Assembly (NCBI GenBank): GCA_034620365.1
Contig: JAQGEQ010000232.1
Coordinates: 558,001 to 622,000, forward strand
DNA length: 64,000 nt
Source of the DNA: Pegea sp. RAD2-039
Lineage: Eukaryota; Chordata; Thaliacea; Salpida; Salpidae
Reading direction: 5' to 3'
Every line of letters starts with the position of its first letter. Positions within the stretch are counted from its first letter, which is position 1. The notes below the pieces were generated by a model. That model worked only from the letters and a program-made list of their open reading frames with translations. It had not been told where the DNA came from and searched no databases. The translations under genes were made by a program, and so were the position numbers. Shown here one piece after another: positions 51,201-64,000 of the stretch.

Positions 51201-54200
51201 TGCTTATAGTCATGAGTACTTAAAAGCTAAATCAATCAACAGAAGACTTACTTTACAGTTAATATCTATTTACTTTTTTATTCAGCATATGGCAGCAAAT
51301 AAAGCTGGGTGACATTAAATTCGTTAAATTTCTAGATACTTTTGATGATGTTTATAAATGTTTAGAATTTAAATACATCTTTAATAAAATCATAGATTTG
51401 AAAATATATTACAAAAATATCAATTCAACAAACTAAATTGAATTTTCAAGCTATTGAAAATAAACTGTTTTTCATTTTAAATATTTACAAAAAAAAATTA
51501 AAGAGTTTTTAAGGATTACAATAAAATAGATAATTAAATTAAACATTCATTACACTGACATTGATAATTGTAAGTTTATTTTTAAAGTTAGACTTTATTT
51601 TTTGCTATTTGAAATTTCTTTCTACAAATGTAGCAAATTAGACTTCAAGACGCCAAAATAGACAGGTTAAATATAAATTTGAGAAAATCGTTTAGATTTT
51701 TATCTCGGTAAAAATTAGTCCCAACTAAAGCTTTACTTTTAAAGCTCGACAATTTAGTAAGAATGACTCTCAATTGGATTATGTAAGTGATAGGGTTTTT
51801 ATTATTCTACCTTTTACTACTAGATCAAAGTAAGCTTGCAGTTGTAAATAAACCATCAATGTTAGCTGTTAACCTATTTACAAAAAAATACCTTTTAAAA
51901 TACAATATAATGCTCAACTGAAAGAGTATTGTTTTTTAAAAATTGCAGATGCTAAACATTAAAAAGCCGACTTGATATAAAAGCTCCATTAAGTTTCAAA
52001 TTGGAGAATTTGTAATTTGATATTTTGTAAAATGAAAGCTAATAGTAAAAAAGTTCATTAAAATTACAATGTCGTGAGTGTTTGGTGCAAATACAAAAAC
52101 TTAAAAGGTGCAACCTTAAAATTAAAAAAAAAGGGTTTCTCCTCTAAATACTGACAATGCTAATAATGTTGAGTAAATTAAGTTATTATATTTCTTTTTT
52201 TTTTGGCAACAACCCAGCAGAGATATCTCAAATTTTTTAATTAAGGCTACAAATTAGTATAATACACAAAAAAAAAATTCTACTCAAAGACCTTGTACTG
52301 AATAAACAAATTAATTTGTTGATATATGAGAGCTAACTATCTAAAGGTAATTGTTTTGACAATTTCATATGTTTGTGTATAATAATTATCAGTTGTTTTA
52401 AACAAGTGATTGTAAAATACATTCTTTACATTATTTTAAATTCATTTTTGCAACTTTTACAAACGAATATTTAAACCAATATAAATAGCAAAAGAGTAAT
52501 CATTACTAGCTATTTCCTTATTTACTAAAACATTAGTTTTAAGTAATGCTTTTAAGTAGCATTTTCAGCTATATAAACCAAGATGACTAAAACTCTTTTT
52601 TAAATCTTTAAGAGGCTGCTTAAGTCTGACTTTAGGAAGCTTGAAAAAGATGATCTAATGTTTGTACGATTGAAAATTAAATCAAAACTTCTATTTCAAT
52701 GATAACAATTATGGTTGGAAGATTAACATCTTCAAAACGAGGTTGTAACAAAGACTCTCTTTTAATAAATGTTTAATGATACTTTTTCGTTCATATGATT
52801 TGTTAGGTTGTAATTTCAAGATTATTTAAATTAGATTAGTATTTGCTCAAGACTTTCTATAACAAAGTTTCAGTTTTAAACTTATAAATTATTCTTATTC
52901 TAACTAATTCTTGGTTCTAGTAAAATTTTATATTATTGTTTGATGAATAATATAAACTATTTGATATAATTATTAAAAGTTTCCAATTTTATTCAATTAA
53001 ATAAATCAAACTAGTAAATACAAACCTGAGAAATTCTTTATATCATTAAAAAGTCTATGGCTTAGATCAAAAATTGATAGATTTATAAAATTGCAAAATG
53101 AAATAGTTTTTCATCGAGCTAAGCCTTTCTCCTTACCTTTCATAACCAAACAGTAAAACATTTTGGCCGCAAAAAAGTTATTATTCCTTAAACGTTATGA
53201 TAAGATGCATATCAATATTTTGATTGGCTTTATTTATAAGTGCAATTGATAAGATGATGGTAACTTTAACTTTAACCAATTTTGATAATTTACTTGCAAT
53301 TTAAAACCTATCTAATAGGCAAACTAATCTTTTAATTCAATAGATAATCAGGAAACAGGAGAAAATAATAAAGAATAAGAATTGATGACGGCATTGTGAA
53401 ATTATCATTTGCTCATCATATTCTTATTAAAGAAATTTACATAAATTCTAGTATTGTGACCACAAAGGTAGTATTTGACATTATTAATTTCAATGTGTCA
53501 CTTTATGTCAATTACATTTCTATGTTTTATTTTTCAATCCAATTTAGATATGAGAGTAAGATCTCTCAATGATTTATTATTTTATAAACATTACCCTTTT
53601 ATAAGTTCATTTTAGCATGCATAATTGGATTATAGCTTATAACTTACTTTTTAACACATAAAGCTATTTTGTAAAAACGAATATCTTAAACATTTTTTTA
53701 TACATGAAAAATGTTTTAGCTTAATTAAAAATAATTTATAAATTTAAGCTTGCTTTTTTTCTATTATCATGACAAATAATTATTAAAATTCCTTTTTTGC
53801 TAACCACAGATTATTCAAAATATTTTCGTTGTTAATAAGTTCTAAAAAACACTATTTCTAAAATATATTCTAGACATAGTTTGGTAAAATCAAAACCTTT
53901 TTATTAAGCTTTCTGTAAAAAGTAATTAGTTTTATTAAAAGTTTAATACCTTACATTATTATATTATATATTATTAAGATTGAAATTGAGAATAAAAGAT
54001 GTGATATTAAACTAATATTTTCAATTTTTTTTGGGGTACTTTTAATCATTCTTTACAGGAGAAATTTGAAAATGTTAAAAGATTTAATAAAATTAAACTA
54101 TTTTGAAATCGAACAAATATTTATATCATAATTTATTAAGCTTTAGTTTTGTGATTTTTTCTGATTTCTAATTTTTATAAATAGCTTAGTAAATGAATTT

Positions 54201-57200
54201 TAATTGGATAAAAAAACCAAATTGTTTTTTATTTTATAGTTCTAATGTTTTATCTCAAATCAAAAAATATATTTTTTTAAACCTTGAAAACAATTCTTCT
54301 TCTTTGTATAAAGGTATGAATTTATATGCTTAGGTAAATGTTTAATAAATTAAAAATTTTGATTAGCTTTAATCATGAAATGTTATTAAAATTATCTTTA
54401 TATTTTTTTATAAAAAAATTTTAATAATAGAATAATTTCTAAACTAATTTAGAAATATTTTAAACAAAAACATATCCTTTAATCAATACTTTCTATTTAT
54501 TTTTTCAGCTTTAATAATAACTTGTACTTTGTATAGTTTAAATTAAGAGTAAGTTTCAAGACCAAAGAACTATTTTGCCAACAAACCTTTGATTTTTGTA
54601 GTGGTAGTTTTCTAGGATAATAATTATTAAATTGAAAATTCATACCAACAGTTTCAAAGCCTCACAAGCTCAATGTACAATCTTTCATAAATTTATATTA
54701 ACTAAAGCTAATTAGAATGAGAAAGTCAAAAATATTATTAATTATTAGAACATTTTTAGGAGAAGCCTGTTCAATTTGTGTTTCTCTACTTTTTACACTA
54801 TTATTTGAGTTAAAGAAGTCAAACTGAAAGTAAAAAATTATTTTTTTTTGTACAAACCTTTTTATTATAAGCTTAATAAATTGCAGCTTAATTAGATTAG
54901 GAATTAGATAAAACCAAAGCTAACAAGATATAAAAATTATTAATTCTTATTTAGATGAATCCTTTAATATTCTATTTTAACCCTTTTATCTGGGCTTTAA
55001 TTATATAATAAGTTGAAAAGCAAAAACCAGATATTTTTAAATTATAATTATTTACTATTATTTACAATAGAAGATATAAGGAAATTTTATTATTGTATTT
55101 TGCATTAAAAGTTTTCTGAATCTTTTAATTTTTAGGTAATAATCTGTAATCATAAATAAAGGATTTTCAGAAAGTATAATCATTAGATTTGATAAGAAAT
55201 GCTTTTAGCTAAGATTACTTTTATGATGTTTGTCGGTTGACTTTAATAAAATTGTTTACGAAAACTCAGATTTTTTAATAAATGAAACGATAAGAGAAAT
55301 TAGGAAGGGAACGTCACTAATCCTAAACATCTAATTATAATCCTTTTAAAGTCATTTTTCAGAGATCAGTTAATCATTTTTATAAAACAATTGATGAAAA
55401 TGAATTTTCTTTAAAAACTTTTTATTCTGTTTCTTCATAACTTACAGTTGACTAATTTAAATCTAATTTTTTCATGTTTGTAATAATTAAAAAGTATAAA
55501 AAACTCGTTTACTTCAAAGGATATATCACCAAGACATTACCTAGTTAGCAAAATTGTTTGTAAAAAATGTCTCAATTATAACAAATGTTATCAGAGGAAA
55601 CCATAAATTTATGAAACTCATTTATATTCAAACACGTGTAATCATCAAATAACTTTTTTGTTCTTTTTGAAACATCTTTTTAATAATACTTCATAATATT
55701 TTTCATCATGTTTTCCAAGTGCTATAAGTATATCTACCAAAAATAAATTGTAGGTTCAATTTTCAAACAGTTAATTTCCTTTACGTGTTGCTATGTATAA
55801 AATCATAAAATTAAGATACTTAATATATAAAAGACTAATTATTTATAAAAATCTTAATTAACAACCTTGAATTATTCGAAATAAAATAAGCTAAGATTTA
55901 TTTATTTTTCAATTTTTTAATCAAAAATTACTTTGTAAACAAATATAGATATTAAAATAATTAATACTTGATTTTAATGAAATATTATAATTACTTTTTT
56001 TGGTTTGATCCTTATCTTAGACATAAAATTAGGACAAAGATAAAAGAAATGTTTTAATAAATTTTTTTGGCTAGTGTTTAGGAAATGTAAGTTTTTGGTT
56101 CATGTTTTACATATAATTTAAACATCTAAATTAAAAATTTAATTAAGTATATGAATAAAGTACACTTTAAAACCATCTAGAAACCAATTTTCTTTATTTT
56201 ATAAATGTTTTCAAAAAACAATTGATATTTTTAGAACTTTAATAAAAGCTGACAAACAACTTTTATTGCATTTTAAACTTGCTTTTTATTTGTTAAAATT
56301 TATAAAGGTTGTAATAGATAAGTAAAAAGTTGTAAAAAATTCTTTGAAACTCTAGTAACAAGACCCTGCTTATATTTCATTTTTCAATTTGATTAAGCTT
56401 TTCCTTTTGTGGTTAGACATTGTTAAACTTTTAGTGTCAACTTTATGATTGATGCTGTTCTACTTTATTTAGTACTAAGATATTTAGAATTGCTTTGTAC
56501 CACTATGTGTCTGTTTAGAAGTTACACATTTTGTGATAACTTTAATAAAATCTTGTTACTTGGTTTTTTTATCGTATGAAGAATATAGGGTCGTTGGGAC
56601 AATTTCTTAGGTAATTGACAAATAATTGCAAGCGAATAGTGTCATTATATAATCCTTTTTTTAACAGAAAATTGAATTTCTAAGTATTTTTACGTTTTAA
56701 CTTCGTAATTTTATTTTTTTATTCAAAATTCTGAGTAGCTAATATTGTGTAATTTGAAAGCGACAATTTTGAATTAAGGTAATTGGTACAGTCCTCCTTC
56801 GAGTTATAAGCTCCAATTAAATTTAATAACGAATTTTTAATACAATAAACTCTTCAGTTTAACACCTTACACAGTTTTAAAAAAGATTTATGAAAGAGTT
56901 TTAAGTAGTGACTGTCATAAGTAATTCTTTATTAAAACCTCAAGCAATAAGCGATGAGCTTCATTTTTTCTACATTATAAAATTATTCAGAAATAGAAAT
57001 TGTGTCTTTTCCTGGCCTAGACTTTGTGCTGCTTACATCAGCATCTTATCGAGGATTCATAGTAGAAAAACTTAATTTATTTTTAGTATTTAGTAAGAAA
57101 ACTGATGCAGAAAATCGATAGTCAAGAACAAATGATTCTTTTATTAAGTGCTTGGCTTCACCTAAGATATGTCATTCCTAGATAATCTTCACAAAGTTTC

Positions 57201-57448
57201 ATTTAAATGTTGAAATTTTGGCTGAAGATGTCTGAGCAACAAAATATTAGCGCTACTTTTAGAATGAACACTTAAAAATGATTATTATTATTCATTTTCT
57301 TTGTTTAATGAAAAGTCAGTTTCAATTTTCATGTTTAAAAATAAAACAAACTGAAACTCATGAATATTTTTAAAGTAGTTTGAACAATAATTACAATCAT
57401 AACTTTTAAATACAATTCTACTGAGAACACCTCATTTGAAACCCTCCT
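48264..57448. other. Long noncoding stretch
   Basis: Over 9 kb with no supportable gene. Possible acceptor-plus-open-frame combinations, for example near 48958 and 50167, are short and isolated. Less AT-rich patches occur at about 49680-49910 and 50110-50180 without recognisable content. Confidence 0.55.
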
Positions 57449-57900
57449 GTGAAAGATACGATTTTAATACTTGGTGATTTCAATACAAGAGTAGAGACAC
57501 AGATAAAGGAATATGTTGGAGATAGACTTGGTATTAGACTCACTTTACTTGAGTTTTATGATGAGTAACATATGTCATCATAAAAATATACTTCCAAGAA
57601 AATAACATCTTGAAACCACACAGACGGGCAGAAACTCCAGCACCTAGTTGATAGCCTAAGAGAGGTGTCAGTGACGTAATACAAATAAGCACTCAGTGTT
57701 CTACCAACCATCACATTGTCCATAGCTTCGTCTCAATCTAAGCTTGAAGCAAAGCTTGAGTCGATAGTAGAATCTTCAATTTTTTTAGAGTCACCAAAAT
57801 AAGATTGCTTTGACGCAAACGACCACGAAGTTCAAACGCTTTTGTCAAATATCCACCACCAATCAAACTCTTTTTCAATATCAAGCTGAAGAAAGAAATC
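57449..57900 (+). mobile_element. Decayed RTE-like LINE, endonuclease and linker region
   Basis: The plus strand reads VKDTILILGDFNTRVETQ, containing the GDFN motif of AP-type endonucleases from RTE/CFDP2-like non-LTR elements. It continues through stops and frameshifts to a decayed SDHH.V block (seen as NHHIV) and a KLEAKLES segment. From 57803 it reads DCFDANDHEVQTLLSN, comparable to the WFDEND.EI..LL segment between endonuclease and polymerase in that group. Several stops and frame changes show it is an old, inactive relic. No polymerase domain follows. It is a different lineage from the CR1/L2-like family elsewhere in the window. Confidence 0.75.
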
Positions 57901-60489
57901 ATCTACTAACGCAGTTATCGATTAAATCTTAATTAAATCTTGGATGCTTCAAATTCTTTTCATTAATATTTTATTTTAAATGGTTATATAATTAGTTTTA
58001 TTTCTGAACAACTTCAAATTAAACAAAATTTTCTATAGTAACTTAAGAATGAATGATCTGAAATTACCTGGTGAGTCTGCGCGCAGAATAACTTCTTTCA
58101 TCTCTTTATCTGAATATCAAAATGCCAAGTAATCAATCATTTAACACTTATTATCATTTAAAAGTTGCTGTTTGCTAAAAGAGTACCTTACAGGTGTGAG
58201 TATTTAAACTAATTAGGTTTTTATTATATTGTGTTGCAATTTTGGGATTCTTAAAACTTTATATATTTAATTGAAAAAAAAACTCAATGAAAATATTTAT
58301 TGTTTTATTCTTAAAAAAGTCATTTTGGAATACAAGTTCAAACATTTGAGTTTGTTTGACAAAAAAAAATTAACAAAAAATCTAAACTAAAAAATTTCAT
58401 TATTTATAACTTGTTAATACTGGAAGCCCATTAAACAAAATTTAAGGTCGGAATAACGAATCACAAGACGTCCTTAAAAACTATTTTAAAGATTCATTTT
58501 GCAGTTTTAACTTAAACATGAAAGTACTTCAAGGTTCATCTATAAAAAATTAATTCTATTTGCTGTTCATATGTAATGCTTAGTCTACAAAACTCTAGCA
58601 AATACTCAAGATATTATTTCTTATTACTAATATATAAAGATAATTAATTTATGTTAGATTGGTGTCATTTAACAATGTACGATTTTTTAAGATGCATTTC
58701 AATACTTTCATTAATTATTTAGGTTTACAAGCAGAATTCATCTTTAACAAAATAATGCATCTGCTTAAACTCAATAAGGAGCTTATTTTCTATTCTTCGA
58801 AATTCAAGCACACTGAGATATTGAAAAATTTTATAAATTAGAATTAATTTAACGAAATCAAGGATATAAATCTCTACGATCTCTTTAAATTAGAAAAAAA
58901 CTTTTCTCGAAAAGCTAATTTGTTTTCATTGAGTTTTTGAAAGATTATTTAAATATATTCTACTGAAAATAACATTTGTAACTAACAAAATTACATTTAA
59001 GAAAAGAGCTTTTTATGCAAACCTTTATTAGATTAACTAAAATAATATTTTGAATATTAAGACTACATTCTTACATTTAATATAAAATATCCTACAAAAA
59101 CTATCTCCTTATAGTTGTTTTATCTAAACTTCTAATTTTTTCTCTTCAAGATATTCTTTTAATAGTTTATTCAAAGTTGTTTTTATTCAACAACTTCTTG
59201 AGATTTTGAAAAGGTTCTAATTACTGCTAGAACCTACCATTTGTTTGTCTTACCAACAGTATATTCTGCAACAAACTGAACAAAGTTTAATACATTAGCA
59301 GCTTGACTAATTTTACAATTTGTTTAATTACAACTTTCAAGCCAGTTAAAAAGTAGTTCACTTCATAATAATTGTAAATTGAGTGTTGTTAAACAGTTTC
59401 AAATAGATACAGTGGTATGTAGAAATGATTAGGTTGATTTGTAGCATAATTGCATAAACAATTAGAATAATTTGTTATTAAATACTTAAAGTTTGTTTTT
59501 TAAATTTGTAGAACATTTCTGTTATTTTTAAAATTTAAAGAAACTAATAAATTTATTACAAAAATAAAAAGAGTTTAGTTTTATTACTCCATAATAATAA
59601 ATTATTTTTATTTTTACTTTAGTCGAAGTTTAAGCTGAGTAAAATTTGAAAGTTTCTAAATTAGAACATTTGAGTGATTGTTAAACAACCCATATCTTTG
59701 ATCTGAAATTTCAGTTTAATACAAAAAGATATACAAAAAACTTTACAAAGTTTCTTATTGTTGATAATTTTGGAAGTAAACTTCTTTGATCAGTAAGCAC
59801 AATTATGGAGATGTAATTTGATAGTAAAACTTTGTAAGACTAGACAGAAACCGACAAAGATGTAGCCAAAGGTAACTCACCCGTGCATAAACAAGATATT
59901 TGGGTTCTTAATGAGGTCAACAGAGATGAGTACTTAAAAACAAATGTAATTTCCATCTCTTTGTCTATGAATACAAGCTTTTAGTAAATTAGCGTCTGGT
60001 TTTTCGTGTGACAGAAAAAAAAACATTTAATTCTTTTACAGAAAAGTTTAGTAGAAAAGAAAACAGTTCTGCAAACCACGTTCAAAATTCTTTTAAATTT
60101 ATCAGTTAAAACCTAATTTTCATAAAAGAAAATCTGTGTTTTCTCATCTGTAGGTGAATACCACCAGGAAATTACATCAAAAATTTGTTACAAAAACATA
60201 ATTTATCTCCTTTAGAAAAATGTCTCTAGTCCTAATGTCCTTACGTAAAAGTCCCCAGTACTTCCTTTATCATATTTAGATGATGAATTATGCATCTTAC
60301 AGAAATAAACGCATTTCAAATTACCTGCATAAAACAAACGAACAAATACTTAGTATTCACAAAAAACCTGGTGAACGATTATTGAAGTAATACTAAAAGC
60401 ACACAAAGATAAAGATTGACGTTCATAATTCGATTTTCTACATAATTTCTGATTGCAAAGTAACAATCAGTGATTTGGAAAGATTATAA
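57901..60489. other. Noncoding stretch
   Basis: AT-rich DNA with a 12-bp perfect palindrome TCTGCGCGCAGA at 58076-58087. A plus-strand frame at about 59846-59986 (47 codons, containing DVAKGNSPVHKQDIWVLNEV) is protein-like and follows an AG, but lacks a polypyrimidine tract and a start. The frame at 58659-58841 looks like chance. Confidence 0.45.
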
Positions 60490-60790
60490 ATCTTGCATAG
60501 GAAGCACACTTAGGCAGCATTGTATATTGTCAAACGCCGATAGCCATCATTTCACCTTGAGAGTGCCTAGAGTTCAAACTGACTTTCTACCTGTTTCCTT
60601 TTGGACAACATACAAACAAGACCACATGTAATAGTTTGGAATGGTTGACAACCTGCCAGTGAGCCTGTTGTTAGTGGCCTCATCCATTAAGTAACGTGCC
60701 AGTGTATTACCCCGATGTGTTAACAAGTTGGTTGAGTGGTAGTTAAGATGATTGAAATAGATGTCTTGTAAAGATAGTTTCAGTACCACG
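60490..60790. repeat. GC-richer island of unknown origin
   Basis: About 300 nt distinctly richer in G+C than both flanks, with abrupt borders, which suggests an inserted or decayed repeat. A 71-codon minus-strand frame (60574-60789) includes RYLMDEATNNRLTGRLSTIP but matches no family I recognise. The right end holds GTTGGTTGAGTGGTAGTTAAG, loosely like the A-box region of a type II tRNA, followed by a weak B-box-like AGTTTCAGTACC. No tRNA fold is convincing. Confidence 0.35.
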
Positions 60791-63700
60791 AAAAGATTCT
60801 TATTTAAAAGCTTGTGTTTTCATGTTGGTAAAAACGTTTAAAAGTGTTTTGTATGCTTTTACAACAGTTCATACATTTCTAAAGACTCCTTTAATAATTT
60901 CTTTTAAATTTTTTAAATATTTTCCGTTTGTTAAGTAATGTTTTAGTCAGCATAAAATATCAATGGTAGTAATCAAATGATTAATTTATTTTCAAGAAAA
61001 GTTTAAAAGTTATTTTAAAAGTGATCACAAACTTCAAATAACTTAAAAAATGAATGAAATAATTAGTTTTAATTTTTACAATAACTGAACAAAATACATT
61101 TTCAAATTATTTTTCAAATATTCAATAAAAGAAATATTTAAAAAAATAATTTGAAACACAACTTAGATGTAATTATCATAAAAAAAATGAAATCAACAAC
61201 AATTTTTTCAAAAAAGATAATTAAAAATAATGAAAAAGAAAAATTTTCTAATATTTCAAGTAATAATTTGTTAAATTTTGATGGTACAAAATAAAATAGA
61301 TGCAAAGTTTAGCAGCACATTAAGATTTATCAATTTTTGATGAAGGATATAAGAACGTTTTTAAGATTAGTCCTTAGCATTAATATTAAATAAGTAAATA
61401 ACAGAGAACACTCATCTTAAAGCATAAATAATTATGTGCGTGATAAAAGTAGAAAATTATTTAATAAATTTCATAAAACCATTCAATTGACTTTTTAAAA
61501 ACTACTAATAAAAATAATTTAATAATTTTTTCAGTTTGACTTATAATGCTAAAAAAAATAGTGTGATTAAAAAATTAAATGTTCAAAAAGATTTTTTTAA
61601 CAATCACAAAGAAAATTGAAATTATTTTCACAGTTAAAAAGTGAACACTTTTATCTTATGACAAAATTTTTCTATAAAAAATCAAATTAAATAATAAATG
61701 TTTTATAAAGTAACAAATTTTGTCAATTTAATTAATAAAATTTTATATTAATAGTTTGAAAGTTTACATTTACTTTGCTAAAATCTGTTTAGGATTTGCT
61801 GAATTTTTCTAACAATTAATCAAAAATCTTCTAATTCAAACTTTTGAACAGCTTTTGATCACGATTTTTCTAAAAGTATTTTGGGTAAAAATGACTTCTA
61901 ATTAAAAAACATTTTAAAATAAATTCTTTTTGGTAATTTCAGCTGAATATTACTATTTGGTGTGTTTAATTAACAATTCTTTTAAAAAGTATTGAGAAAT
62001 TTCCATAATTTTCAAGAGTTATTCAGAATGATCATTTTATTTAATTGAAAACAAAAAATAAAATTTTTCTTATAATCAATATTTTTGATTTCATTTAAAT
62101 AATTTTTTATAATTTCTCTGAAAAATTTTCATTTAATTTCAAAATTAAACTTAACAACTATTCGTTTTCAAATATGTGATAATTTAACTAAGAATATAAA
62201 TCTTATTTTGACAATGATTCCTGATCCGTCATCATTTAATTTGCTAAAGATATGTCTTTGGTGAACAATTTTTCAAAGTTTAGGCAGATAGAAGGTGTAC
62301 AGCAAAAATGAAATAAATTCTCTCTACTCATTAAGATAAATATGCCTATATGATATTAGATTGAGAGTTACGACTTGAAAGACATTATACTAAATAACAA
62401 GAGTTATAAAAACGCTTGTTTAGTAAATTCAAACAAAATTATAAATAAATGAAATTAAAAAATGAACTAACAGAAAGTAATTATAACATGTCAGCTTTTT
62501 ATCACTTGGAAATATTATTAACATTGAAATATCTGTTTTTAAAGTATTTTTTTGCTTAATAAGTGTTTTATAAAATTAAAAAAAAATGTTTTATTTACAG
62601 TCAAGCTAATGTTGGTATATTAGAATTATACAAACAAATTAAAGAATTTAGTTTTAGTTGATATTTTTCACTTCAGTAATTTAACAGATCTACAACGCCA
62701 ACATGAGAAATAATTTTTAAAATTTGAACTAGCGTATATACGATACAATAAGCTCATAAAATATATAATAATATTGCTTTATTTACTTAAAATTTTGATT
62801 TACTTATATTTTTTTTAAATTGAACAAATTTTTATTTTAAAATTGTAAGTGTATTTTTTTATTATCTTACTTTAGTGTCAAATATTTTGATTATAAGAAC
62901 CCTAATTGTTTTATTTATGTGTAAAACTAGTGACTTTTACTAAAAAAACTAAATGTTTAAAACTAAAATTTGTAAAATCTGGAATTGTGTTTTGATATGA
63001 TTGTAAACAAGATAAATTTTGAAAACAAAAACATTGTTGAAAAAAATACCATTTAATCATTTAGCTTAAACTTTTAGCACCTTAATTTGATGGATTAAAA
63101 ACAAAAAAAAATAACAATAAAATTTTACTACACCTAATAAAAATTTTGAAAATTTACCAAACTTTACACATCAATTAATGTTTAGAAATATAAGAATAAG
63201 CCTTTAATAAGGTTCACGAGGTTAACTTTCTAAGAACCAACTTTTATCTCTCAATAATTATGATGAATCAAAACTAGCATTCAAGCTTATAGGAATTGAT
63301 ATAAACTTGCTTTAAATCAAAACCCATCAATATCTGGAAAGTTTTAAGATAAAGTGATGTACTTTTGGCATTTGATCAAAACAAACTTAGAAATCAAAGG
63401 TAACAATATTGTTTTGGCTTTCAGTGTGGTTTATTACATTGTTAATCAACTTAAATCTTTTTAAAACTTTGATCTTCAAATTTATTTTGTTTGATTTAAA
63501 CATAAACAATATGACTAAAAGTGGAACAAAAAAATGATGAATTTACAACTTTTAATGTTTAATATGATTGATTTAAGCTATAAACATCAATTTAAAAAAG
63601 TTATAAAAATATTTAATTTAAACTATCACGTCATCAATGTTTTCAATAACAACTTTTAAATTGAAAAAGTTGAACTCAACAATTTTAACTATGTATGTCA

Positions 63701-63816
63701 TTTTGTTTAATAAGTAGTGTTTGTGAAAAGTTTTACTAAAAAGCTCTTTTTCATTATTCAACGTATAACAAGACTTATTTTAATTAATTCTAAGTAATTT
63801 TAAGACTTATTTTAAT
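60791..63816. other. Noncoding AT-rich DNA
   Basis: Three kilobases among the most AT-rich in the window, dominated by A and T runs. I see no gene, RNA or repeat until the LINE copy at the right edge. Confidence 0.6.
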
Positions 63817-64000
63817 TTATTTATTTCAATAAACGCAAAGGAGGGTGCCTGAAGAGAGCACCTCTCGCTAACACATATTCTCACAAATAACATCTATTTA
63901 GCCAAAAATATAGAAAGTAAAAGATGTAACACATGGTATTTCGATAGCACTCAAAGCATATAACAGTGAACAATTACATATAATGTTAATAATATAAAAA
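63817..64000 (-). mobile_element. 3' end of the CR1/L2-like LINE family, runs off the window
   Basis: Minus-strand copy of the family 3'UTR, closest in sequence to the copy at 48095-48263 and sharing longer blocks with 7127-7260. Examples are the paired plus-strand strings AACATCTATTTAG.CAAAAAT and AACACATGG.ATTTCGATA. The terminal hairpin is at 63841-63866 and the simple AATAAATAAATT-type tail at about 63817-63833. The 5' part continues beyond base 64000, so its length and coding content are unknown. Confidence 0.82.

Noticed and set aside
60719..60790. Type II tRNA gene (Leu/Ser-like)
   Set aside because: An A-box-like string is present, but no acceptor pairing, anticodon stem or proper B box was found.
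1..64000. CRISPR array, operons, ribosome-binding sites or prokaryotic genes
   Set aside because: Introns, polyadenylation context, homeobox and SINE/LINE content show animal nuclear DNA. No regularly spaced repeats were seen.

Overview
This is animal (bilaterian) nuclear DNA, about three-quarters A+T, with three spliced protein genes and long gene-free stretches. Introns show it is eukaryotic, many of them only 48-58 nt with GT..AG ends. The Emx homeobox gene shows it is an animal. The very low G+C, short introns and mix of non-LTR retrotransposons with a tRNA-derived SINE would suit a flatworm or another lophotrochozoan, but nothing seen fixes the phylum. I read all exon structures by hand, joining open frames through splice sites with matching phase.

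Layout. 1-3624: AT-rich flank, with a less AT-rich 3' flank of the first gene. 3625-5992 (minus): an eight-exon LUC7L3 orthologue of 370 aa, a U1-snRNP-associated splicing factor with two zinc fingers and an Arg/Ser tail. 7127-7512 (minus): 3' piece of a CR1/L2-like LINE. 9057-9470 (minus): an apparently whole SINE with a tRNA-Val(GAC)-like head and a 10-bp target-site duplication. 12827-17914 (plus): a ten-exon, 703-aa single-pass receptor-like protein with four LDL-receptor class A repeats, one thrombospondin type 1 repeat and a long cytoplasmic tail. 17915-30659: mostly noncoding, with one candidate terminal exon near 27.5 kb. 30724-34445 (plus): emx, three coding exons, 440 aa. 34446-64000: almost 30 kb with no convincing gene, holding two more 3' ends of the same LINE family, a decayed RTE-like LINE, several base-composition islands and one candidate exon.

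The three genes do not form a pathway. LUC7L3 is a housekeeping splicing factor, the LDLRa/TSP1 protein is a probable cell-surface receptor, and emx is a developmental transcription factor. The deserts on both sides of emx are where cis-regulatory DNA of a developmental gene would be expected. The most distinctive observations are the SINE with its duplication, the bulged hairpin shared by two LINE 3' ends, the receptor architecture, the high share of GTT splice donors, and a possible two-codon first exon of emx.
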